This document shows positions 56,058 to 64,000 of a stretch of 64,000 nucleotides of DNA, piece by piece; position 1 is the stretch's first letter; the number at the start of each line of letters is the position of its first letter. The notes under the pieces are model-generated. The model worked only from the letters and a program-made list of their open reading frames with translations, had not been told where the DNA came from and made no database searches. The stretch is from Gloeophyllum trabeum ATCC 11539 (lineage: Eukaryota > Basidiomycota > Agaricomycetes > Gloeophyllales > Gloeophyllaceae), in NCBI RefSeq assembly GCF_000344685.1, contig NW_006920410.1, forward strand, positions 860,717 through 924,716. The letters run 5' to 3'. A program made the position numbers and the translations under genes.

Positions 56058-57540
56058 TCATGCAGAAGTCGAAGTCGAGCCGGCGCTGGATGCGGATTGC
56101 GACGCAGTCATCTCGGGCCCAAATGCAGCGACGCCCATGAAATGAAACACGGGTGCGTCACTTGCAGGAGTCTTGCCGGCGGCGTCCTTGGCGGGAGCAG
56201 GTGCCGAGGGCGGACTAGGAGGCGAGACTGGGGCGCTAGGAGGCGAGACCGGGGCGCTAGGAGGCTGCACAGGAGCATTGATTGGGAGAGCGGGAGGAGT
56301 AGGGAGGTCCCTCTGAGCCATGCCCGTGGAGGAGGCGTCGCTGGGTACGGTAGAAGACGTCGAGGAGGAAGACATGGGGGGGTTCACGGGGGGGTTTACG
56401 GGGAGAGAAGGGGGGTTTATGGGGAGAGAAGGGGGGTTTATGGGGAGAGAAGGGGGGCTCACTGGGAGCGCAGGGGGGTTCACAGGGAGCGCAGGAGGTA
56501 GCTGGCGAGCACCCAGCGTAGGCTCAGCAGAAGCGTCTGACTGAGCGGTAGAGGGTGAGACGGAGGATGGGAGGACTTCGTCGGAGGCAGTGGTGGTAGT
56601 GAATTCATCCTCGGTGCGACGAGCCATCTGCGTCGGAGCAGCGCTGTCCGAAGTTATGCTCGACATGGCGCCCGAGCTAGACTGCACTGGAAGGAGCTGA
56701 CGAGGAGAGAGGGAGGTAGAGGAGGGCATAGTGGAGGACGAAGAGGACTCGGGGGTGTTGGGAGGCACCGGAAGGGCAGGCGCGCCAGGCGCACTGACGG
56801 GAAGGACGATCGGGGGAGTAGGCATAGCCATCTCCGCCACACCGCTCGAAGAGACTGAGGCGATTGAAGAGCTAGCTGTGGTAGATGGAGCTGGTTCAGG
56901 AACGGGGAGCTGGCGCCTGCTCTTGCCGGTTGGCTGACTGTGGGCAGCTTCAATGCTAGCCGCTGCCTGTGACACGGCAGCAGCGATCTGCTCCAGCTTG
57001 TCGGCGTCAAGGGGCTCGGCACTCTGGGCATTGACACTCTCTGCTCCAGCACCGTCGGGGCAGAGACGGATGCCATCGATGATAGGCCTTAGCAAGCTTC
57101 CAACAGAGGGCAGAGAGGTTACGATCGACTTGACGATGCACTCCGTATCCGCGAGCGACTGGGTCGTCACAGCCTGGGACGAGGCACCCGCGTCGCACCC
57201 GCCAACAAGAGTGTTGACTATGCCTGCAACAGGGTCTCCGATGATAGGGATACCTTTGACCATGCCTTCGAGGCTGCACAGAGGGGATGCATCACGCGCA
57301 GCTGTGGTTATGCAACGTCAGATGGGTGCATTTATGTGGGGGACATGGCAACTTACCGATAGTGGAGGGTAACCCTCTACCGATGTGGGCGCCGCCAGAT
57401 ACCTTGCCGCCCATCGAGCCCGACGCTGAGGGTCGGGGAGAGTTGGGGTGGGATTCCGCGTTGCCTTCGTTGACCGGAGCACCAGAGGCGGTCAAGGCGA
57501 GCGAAGCGAAGAGGATCGATGAACCAGATGCGATTCTCAT
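56058..57540 (-). CDS. Secreted Pro/Ser-rich repeat protein, unknown function
   Basis: Two exons (57540 to about 57357, then about 57302 to 56058) joined by a ~55-bp intron. The first residues, MRIASGSSILFASLALTASG, are a signal peptide with an SGA cleavage site. A globular part with spaced Cys (CSLEGMVKGIPIIGDPVAG, GGCDAGASS, DTECIVKSIV, RLCPDGAGAE) spans about residues 70-160. The rest is Pro/Ser/Thr-rich: heptad units such as LPINPPS and APVSPPS, and repeated RQLP-type sites (SRRQLPVPEP, SPRQLLPVQ, GARQLPPALP, QRDLPTP). No enzyme domain is seen. A TATAAAAG box lies about 135 bp upstream (57672-57679). Likely secreted or wall-associated. Confidence 0.7.
56210..56500 (-). repeat. Two blocks of 21-bp tandem repeats coding Pro-rich heptads
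   Basis: On the plus strand a 21-nt unit recurs four to five times in 56378-56495, with a core of GGGGAGAGAAGGGGGG and a TTTAT or CTCAC spacer. It translates on the minus strand as LP[IV][NS]PPS heptads. A second 21-nt unit with core CTAGGAGGCGAGAC recurs three times around 56213-56275 (APVSPPS). Both lie in frame inside the secreted protein gene and are prone to length change. Confidence 0.7.
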
Positions 57541-58159
57541 ACTGAATGCGATGAATGGTAGTGGGTGGTAGAGAATAGTAGTGCTGAGAAGATACAAGTG
57601 TTGGCTCGTCAAGAGGCAAGTGGCAGTAGGTGGAAGAGTTTGTGTGTCGGTCAGCCTGCAAACGAGCGGGCTTTTATACCTTTTGGACCCTCTCTCTGGA
57701 TACTCCGATGGATGCGAGACATGCGCCAGCCGCCCGGTCATCCACCGAGGCGCACTTCGGTCCCGTTCGGAATGCGCGGGGATAGCGGGGCGCGCGCTCG
57801 GTGACGAGGACCTGCCAGCCGCACAGTATGCGCGCGTTGGGCCGAACGCAGGCCAGAATGGAATGACCAGTGCGCCATCGTGTACAGTGGGGGGCGTCCT
57901 CGGACGGACGAGGGAGGGTGGGAGCATGGTGGCCTAAGGGAACTAGACATCCTAACGCCGCGGACATCGCATAATCCAGCCTCTAGGGCAGAACGTTGAG
58001 TTGCGTAGGACATCGGCAGCCTGCAGGGGACGCAACACGTATAGCATCGTCGCTTCAATACGAGCGGTGGGCCAGCATCGCGACGCAAAAGGACACCTTG
58101 AATTACAGTAGAGTTACATTCGCTAGGTGCTCTTGAATCAACTACAACGTACATCAGCA
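57541..58159. promoter_or_regulatory. Promoter side of the secreted repeat protein; no gene
   Basis: A TATA box TATAAAAG on the minus strand lies at 57672-57679, about 135 bp before the ATG at 57540. Farther upstream is GC-rich with no recognised gene, then the 3' end of the next minus-strand F-box gene. Confidence 0.5.
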
Positions 58160-59809
58160 TTATTGCATGTACTGCCAGTCGATAACTCCTTGATCAACGT
58201 TTGCTTCTAGCCTGTTGGCAGCTGGCTTGTGGATGCCGGTACACCTGACCCGCAGCAGAGATAGTCGCGCCCCTGTCTCAGCGCGGTCTTTGACAATTTC
58301 TTCGAGTACCGAGGAAAGTTGAACGGATCTCATGGTGACTGTGTCCTTGAGATCCCACCTTTCTAGCGTAAGCTCTTTCAGCTGAGGGAATATCCTCTTG
58401 GGGGGAGCTGGCTTGGGAAGACGATGATCTTGCTTCCCTAGACGCGTTTGATAATCGCTATCTTCATCCTCGTCGTCCTCATCAGAATAGTACGGCTCTT
58501 CTGGCTCGTCCATGTAATCCCATTTGTGCATAAGGTGGGCGCCCAAGGTTTCTACTGCTTCCTGGACGGCTACCTTCCGAGCATGGAGGGCTTCGATCTT
58601 GTGAGACGACTCAAATGTCCGCAGCCAACCCATATCCCTGCTCGAGCGGATAGTGATGCAGGTATCCAATGACAGACTCCGAATTTCGGATAAGGGAAGA
58701 TACTGGCACCAGAGGGATAACGGGCACGGCTCGGACGTGTGGAGAAGGATGCTGAAGTGCGGTCGCGACGTCTGCGGAGAAGTGGCATCCTCATTTGTGG
58801 ACCACAGGGAGATAGTAAAGCGATCCGACTCTTCCCAAGTCACTTCCGCTGAGGCGAACGGAGGAGCGTGCCCCAATCGTAGGATGGGGTCGATAACCCG
58901 GAAAGCGGTCTCGATGTTGTTGGGACTAGTAGGCAGTAACGTCGCCAAATGTAGCGTCGGCCGATTTCTGAGACCGAGAAACGCTAGCATTGTCGCGCAC
59001 TGGATGAGGCGTGTATCTGAAATCTCCACACGTTGCAGTTTTTGCACAGGTATAGGCGATATTCGTGAGAGATCGATGACTTCTGGGGCGACCTGATCCA
59101 GCACAAGTGACTCAATCGAGGGCATACCCTGCAGGAGCGACGCTGTATCGCGTATGGACAATCTATCGCGTGGGTGAACGAGGGAGAGCTCCCGGATATT
59201 GCGGAAGAGGGTCAGATCTTCGGCAGACCCAAACCTCCAATGAAAGCACGAAACACTACGGAGTGCCGGAGTGACGCGATCAAAGAGGACGATATGTTTG
59301 GTAAAGGCGTCGGCGGGGGATATCTCGAGATCCTCCAAAAGGGGTGCAGGCTTTTTTAGACGATCCAATACATCGCGAGTAGGACGCCTATCTTCCACAA
59401 TGAGGCTCAGGGTCCGGATACGGTGCATTTGATCGAGAACAATCGCAGAAGCTTCGATATTAGCCTTAGTGTTCTCTCTCGTGAAAAATATGGAGACTCC
59501 CAAAGGTGCGCCCTCTGCACGTCTGAGAAATTCCTCCGTACCCCGCGGATCGGATAGAGGTGGCCGTGCCCACAGGGAAGGGTATCCCAGCGCAAGGACG
59601 CGCCACTGGTGGCAGACATGCGTAATTTCGAGGACACGCCGGCTTTCGCGACCCATTTCGCTTGACAGCATAAACATCATGCACATAATTTCTGGAGGAA
59701 GAGAGGAAATTGGCGCAAGGGCATTTCGACGCAAGTTCAAGGCTTGAATCTGCCTGTCGATTTCCTGCATCTCCTTCCGGTTTTTCATAACATCATTCTG
59801 AGTTGACAT
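58160..59809 (-). CDS. F-box protein of the agaricomycete expanded family
   Basis: Single exon, 549 residues. MSTQNDVMKNRKEMQEIDRQ forms a short coiled coil with an ALNLRRNALAP end, the usual lead into the F-box ISSLPPEIMCMMFML, LEITHVCHQWRVLALGYPSL and WARPPL. EEFLRRAEGAPLGVSIFF is another family block. LRR-like units continue (IRTLSLIVEDR, LLEDLEISPAD, IRELSLVHPR, IESLVLDQVAP, LKELTLERWD), with an acidic insert (DEDDEDEDSDYQ) near residue 440. Presumed SCF adaptor; target unknown. The ATG at 59807-59809 starts the coiled coil and is the natural start. Confidence 0.87.
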   Translation of the reverse strand: MSTQNDVMKNRKEMQEIDRQIQALNLRRNALAPISSLPPEIMCMMFMLSSEMGRESRRVLEITHVCHQWRVLALGYPSLWARPPLSDPRGTEEFLRRAEGAPLGVSIFFTRENTKANIEASAIVLDQMHRIRTLSLIVEDRRPTRDVLDRLKKPAPLLEDLEISPADAFTKHIVLFDRVTPALRSVSCFHWRFGSAEDLTLFRNIRELSLVHPRDRLSIRDTASLLQGMPSIESLVLDQVAPEVIDLSRISPIPVQKLQRVEISDTRLIQCATMLAFLGLRNRPTLHLATLLPTSPNNIETAFRVIDPILRLGHAPPFASAEVTWEESDRFTISLWSTNEDATSPQTSRPHFSILLHTSEPCPLSLWCQYLPLSEIRSLSLDTCITIRSSRDMGWLRTFESSHKIEALHARKVAVQEAVETLGAHLMHKWDYMDEPEEPYYSDEDDEDEDSDYQTRLGKQDHRLPKPAPPKRIFPQLKELTLERWDLKDTVTMRSVQLSSVLEEIVKDRAETGARLSLLRVRCTGIHKPAANRLEANVDQGVIDWQYMQ

Positions 59810-60085
59810 TGTACTAATCGTGTAGAGGACCTGTGAGTCAGAAGCGGTAGTCGAGAAAGTACACAGGCGGCTTACAGGCTTGCGATCAAAGCTGCGCTAA
59901 TTATTAGAACCGGTACGCTGCTGCAGCCACAAGTGGCTGTGCTACCTTGTTGAACCGAATGGGTCCACTGAACAGGAGATCCAACGCTGTACTGAACGAA
60001 TCCGAAACCTCTCAGGCCCGTCTTGTATCGCACCTGGCTCTCGAGAAGTAAATGACTTTGAGAGCCTTGGGACATTATTTCTTAT

Positions 60086-62374
60086 ATGTCAGACTCCGAC
60101 TATGGTGACTTTGCGGAGTTCACTGCAGAAGATTTCGAGGAGATCGACGCAGCCATACTGGCAGCACTGGGCTCCCAGAGCCCGACTCGTCCCGCTACTC
60201 CAACCTCTACCGACACGTCCAAGTACTGGGACAGCAGCTTCAGCTTTGGGGATCTCGCAGGTCTCCCTGGTGGTCCGGACATTCTCATAGAACTGGAAGG
60301 CCGTACCGCTGACGTGCATGGTCTATTCAAGGACCCGGTAGCTGTCGAATCTGACAGCGAAAGCAGTGGACCGGATCCGGAGCCTGGCAGTCCGTATAAT
60401 AGGTTTCGGCGGAAGAACGTCTTGTCTGTAAGCGACTTAGTCGGACCTGCATGGTAAGTCCGACTTCTGTAGCACGGTGTCATGAATCCTGCATTTGACG
60501 TTAGCGCTTAAAAGGTGTGAAGTACAGTTTGACTATGGCTTGCGCCAGCGAAGAAGTTTCAAGCTGGAATCTCGCCCTACCACTTTCGTCTCGGCACATG
60601 GTCGAGAGATCAAGGTCAACCCCGATGTGGCTAGAAAAAATGACAAAGTATTGAAGGCTGGGCAAGTACGTGATTCATCCCTACCCAGCGGGGGAGCTTA
60701 TGCTCAGTCGTGCATGCTTAGTCGGTGCATAAAGTCTTAGAACGCGAAGTGAAGCCCGCCGAAGTGGAAATATACATCACTACTGAGGAAGAACGATGGG
60801 CTTTGCGGTAGGACATCTTATGTCAAACGCTGGCTCAACACTGAGCTCTTGAATGCATTAAGGCTTGTGAATATGCTAGCAGCCGTTGGTAGCTTGATGA
60901 CCGTTGGCTTTGCTGTGAGTATAGCAGCCCCAACTTAGTTATCTTTGCGTGTGTAGCTAATAACATTTGGTTAGCGAGAAATACCTGTGTTCGGTATCGT
61001 GAACAACCAAATAATAGTCGGCATTATTGTCGGTTTTCCCCCATTTTCACTCGATCCTGATACTGATCAACTATTGCAGGATGAGCTGCGTCGAGAGCTC
61101 AAACCACAAACCCCTCCGCCCAGTGTGAGGAAAGCCTCTCCTTACCGCAAGCCAGCGCTCGGAAAGCGCCTTAAACGCACGCAAGAGGTAGACGAGTCCC
61201 ATGCCAAGATCACGTCCTTCTTCAAAGGGAGCGATCGTGCTCGCACACCGTCTCCTAAGCGGCCTCCCCCTTCGCTCGTCCCACTACCGAGGTACATTCT
61301 TCACTTGTCCGACAGCAAAACTCGGCGTACGATGACCCTCCCGTCGGAAGACGATGCGCTACCATCTCGGCTGCAGCTGATGCTATATCATCGTCTTCTT
61401 TCAAAGTTGGTGTCGCTGTCAAAACCATTCGACTTTAGCAGGATTTGGAAGCAATTGCGCTTGCGACCAGACGCGCGGTTGGGTCACCAATTCTTGACCG
61501 ACGCTGGGCTGTTGCTAGGCGCCGACTGGGGGGCACCCTTGGAATGCCTCAATGACCTAACGGCTGCTTGGTTGGCGGCCGTCGAGCGGCTGGATGTGGA
61601 CAGTGTGGACAAGCACCTCAAGCTTGTGTATAGGACCCGACCGACGACAGGTAAAGTGGGGTCCAAGCGGAAACGTGCAGATGTCCTGAGTACGCGCAGA
61701 GAAGATGTGGACTTGGCAACTGCTGTTGAGGCAAGTTTGAAAGAGGAGGCAGATGCCGATCTGCAGAAAGCGATAGAAGCTAGTTTGACGCCGGAAAAAG
61801 GGAGCGTGGTAGGACCATCCCGGTTCACGGGCCGACAGCTACCCCCACATCTGACATGGGTCGTGCAGAATTCCCTCCTGCAATCATCCAAGGGGGATGA
61901 CAGAAGTGCTAAGGGGAGGAGCATAGCCTCGGGACTGGATATCGAAAGTGGAATGCCCGCAGAGAATGAGGTTAACGGTCAGTTCGGACCTCCATAGCTA
62001 CCAGAAGGATACGACTCACTTAGAACTGCGTCCCAGAAGCTGCTGAAGATGCTAACTCCTCATCTGAGGACGAGTCGCCGGATTCTCATGTATTTGGGAT
62101 CAAATATTTCCAGGTCGACGATGCTCTCCTCGATGACTATCTGAAGAAGGTTCTGGATTGGTGGTACGGCAGACGATCTCCAGAGGGTGTCAGCTTGGAC
62201 CACACCAGCAGGTGCTTGTGAGTTGGCGATGCTAGTTCCCTCCAGAGCTTTGCTAACATGTCGTACCTCTCAGCTCATGTGAATATAGCGACGACTGCGA
62301 GTGGAGAGCTGCGAAGGCACGCGAGGCGTTGGCCAAGCCTGCCTTCGGTGGTGCCGAAGAGAGGTACTTCTGAA
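60086..62374 (+). CDS. EXO5: Exonuclease V (EXO5/Dem1 type), Fe-S ssDNA exonuclease
   Basis: About eight exons. After an acidic N-terminus (MSDSDYGDFAEFTAEDFEEI) comes the first cluster Cys in PAWCEVQFDYGLRQRRSFKL. Then come EVKPAEVEIYITTEEERWAL, VNMLAAVGSLMTVGFAREIP, and, if a 51-bp intron (about 61029-61079) is removed, VGIIDELRREL with the catalytic Asp of the RecB-like nuclease. YILHLSDSKTRRTMTLP supplies the D-x-K. The C-terminus CFSCEYSDDCEWR has the Cys-x2-Cys-x5-Cys spacing that completes the 4Fe-4S cluster. Family members act on single-stranded DNA in mitochondria or nucleus; a long Glu/Lys-rich insert is fungal. The start is the first ATG; the leader is not obviously mitochondrial. 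Confidence 0.9.
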
Positions 62375-62702
62375 CATGGGACAATGTCTAAGTTATTGAT
62401 CACATTCGCTGGTATCTGTCATATCTTGTGTTGTTGTATCATAGAACAGGGATCATAGGAGTCGTCTCTGCAGGTGGGCGGACACCTCGTACATAGATGT
62501 CAAGGTACTGGCTATTCCCCAAGCCTCTTAGAGATTCCGATTCGTGGCTATCAATGCCCCTGCGTATAACGGGGACGCGCTAAATATAGAAAGTACATAC
62601 AAGCACTGCGCACTTGACTATATCCATTGTCAACACACTGTATATGATCATAAGCCGCTCTTTTAACCAGACAACCGACCTGGACATTGACAGACTTGCA
62701 GG
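62375..62702. other. Intergenic spacer before the copper transporter
   Basis: AT-rich, gene-free spacer of 328 bp. The CTTGCAG just before the ATG at 62703 could be the acceptor of a 5'UTR intron. Nothing else is seen. Confidence 0.4.
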
Positions 62703-63738
62703 ATGAAGATGGATGGCTGGGAAGACCGCCTCCACTTTGCATACCTCGGCGAACATGTCCTGTTCGGTTCTCTGCGCCTCAACTCTTCCGCTCATTTCTT
62801 CCTGGCTGCATGCTTGACTATCTTTATATGTCTGACAGAAAGGTGGGGTTGGACCCAGACGCGCTATTTCATTTCCCTAATGGTTCCCTAGACTGCTTAC
62901 TCTCGCCTTGTCGAAGCACTGGTGTCCGTTGACCTCTATACGACACTCACGGCTCCGCAATGCGCTATGGCGAACCGCTCTGTATTGGATAGTTACCCTG
63001 AATCGACTGTGAGTTCCCCTATTCAGAAAAAGCTGCGGAGTTGAGTGCATGGATACTTAGGCTATACATGCTGGTCGCTATGACCTTTCATCTCGGGTGC
63101 GTGCGTTCTGCTCATGCCTGTGAGCTTTCGTATCTGACATACCCCGGCAGGCTGCTCCTTGTGACTGTAAGCCACAGGTATTCTCGAGCACAGTGTCTGT
63201 AACGGGTCTTGGTTGCAGGTGACAGCATTATCTGTTGGTCAATTCATGATGGAGTACTTGGACGCGCCGAGTCCGCGGCCCCACACACGAGAGTATGTTC
63301 CCAGTCCTCCCCGTCCCTGCGACTCCGACTAACGTGTTCAGCAGCTCATATGGGGTCAAAGAACCTCTCCTCAGTCCAGATTCCCCAATCTTGAACGCCG
63401 TGAGGATGGACCGGATGACTGGGCGTCCGCGTTCCAAGTCCAAACCGGACAGTATATTCATACATCCGAATGAGTCAAATATCGCCCGCGCAGATGCTGT
63501 AGCACTTGAGATGGGAATAGGCGGCGACACGGAGCTCGTGAAAGGGAACATATATCCTGAAGATCAGGACACATGGGAGCTTGGTAGAGGAAAAGAGATA
63601 GCTAGGGCCCTCCTTAGCGGAACCTCAAAGGAGAAGCCGAACACTATGCAGAGCCACAATCGCAGTGGTTCACGACAACGTCTGTTCGACATCGGAGAAG
63701 AAGAATCATCGTCAGACGAGGAGCCGGGCTTCCCGTAA
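62703..63738 (+). CDS. Ctr-family copper transporter
   Basis: Six or so exons. MKMDGWEDRLHFAYLGEHVL and SAHFFLAACLTIFICLTERL form TM1. ALWRTALYWIVTLNRLLYML leads into TM2, whose MLVAMTFHLG holds the Ctr MxxxM selectivity motif followed by HxG. LLLVTVTALSVGQFMMEYLD forms TM3. The N-terminus lacks the Met-rich clusters of plasma-membrane Ctr1, so a vacuolar or Ctr4/5-like role is possible. The long C-terminal tail is Ser/acidic-rich (RLFDIGEEESSSDEEPGFP) with no Cys-His end motif. It forms a trimeric Cu(I) channel in the family. Introns sit in the loops between membrane segments and restore the frame each time. Confidence 0.8.
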
Positions 63739-63878
63739 ATTGTAATATCAGCTTGCTTATTCTTACATCTGCCTTGTCGTCCAGACAATATATGTAGCAC
63801 ACTCCATAATTCATAATTATGACCGACATTGTCTCTGTAATATTCCGAGCAGTGGTATGAATAAATATTGTACATCGT

Positions 63879-64000
63879 TTATCGACTTCCACCGGGCACT
63901 GTGGGCGCTATGGCGCCTCTGCGAGGAGCAAATCCCCCGCGACGAGACATCTGTGGCGAGTTTGACCTATCAGCCTCCGCTGTCTTACGCTGCCATTGAT
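63879..64000 (-). CDS. C-terminal fragment of a basic RGG-like protein (cut by window edge)
   Basis: Reading from the right edge on the minus strand, SMAA is followed by a GTAAGA...CACAG intron of about 37 bp, then MSRRGGFAPRRGAIAPTVPG and GSR with a TAA stop. The short Arg/Gly-rich end fits an RNA-binding or ribosome-related protein tail, but the domain lies outside the window. The frame is short, so this is a weak call. Confidence 0.3.
   Translation of the reverse strand, partial: QWQRKTAEADRSNSPQMSRRGGFAPRRGAIAPTVPGGSR

Overview
The window reads as nuclear DNA of a filamentous basidiomycete, most likely an agaricomycete; a polypore-like fungus is my inference from gene style only. The evidence is dense genes on both strands, many short phase-conserved introns of about 45-70 bp, short intergenic gaps, several F-box/LRR-type proteins, fungal-only families (caleosin peroxygenase, DUF5519/luciferase-domain protein), and no prokaryotic operon structure. 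I support about 30 protein genes, including one cut by the left edge and one probably cut by the right edge. Coordinates span start codon to stop codon including introns. Internal splice sites were placed by eye from GT/GC...AG signals, reading frame and family conservation, and may be off by a base or two.

Layout. 1-5.6 kb: C-terminal part of an F-box-like protein, an amidohydrolase, a small SET-domain protein. 5.9-6.5 kb: a 634-bp non-autonomous DNA transposon candidate. 6.8-14.1 kb: DUF5519 membrane protein, an MFS exporter, and a many-exon GH47 ER alpha-1,2-mannosidase. 14.1-15.9 kb: no intact gene. 15.9-23.8 kb: a PX-domain AGC kinase, tail to tail with a Lam/Ysp-type GRAM-VASt sterol-transfer protein. 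24.8-26.5 kb: thioredoxin, then a second transposon-like element enclosing a tRNA-like Pol III promoter. 26.5-32.5 kb (minus): caleosin, an O-fucosyltransferase-like glycosyltransferase, an F-box/LRR protein. 32.9-41.9 kb: an rRNA base methyltransferase of the BMT5 type, mitochondrial ribosomal protein uL10m, polyadenylation factor Fip1, a short-chain dehydrogenase, an ING/PHD chromatin reader and a 77-residue Ser/Ala-rich protein. 42.7-51.5 kb: a TBC Rab-GAP, two head-to-head quinone oxidoreductase paralogues, a protein tyrosine phosphatase divergent from an NR2C2AP-like discoidin protein. 51.9-64 kb: another F-box protein, a second fucosyltransferase-like protein, a secreted Pro/Ser-rich repeat protein, a fourth F-box protein, exonuclease V, a Ctr copper transporter, and a small basic C-terminus at the edge.

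There is no obvious secondary-metabolite cluster or defence island; most genes are core cellular functions (secretory glycosylation, lipid and sterol handling, mRNA 3'-end formation, mitochondrial translation, DNA repair, copper and redox metabolism). The unusual signals are gene-structural (a start codon split by an intron, a GC-AG intron, a 10-nt exon), two TIR elements, an inverted duplication of quinone reductases with likely mitochondrial leaders, and a secreted repeat protein.
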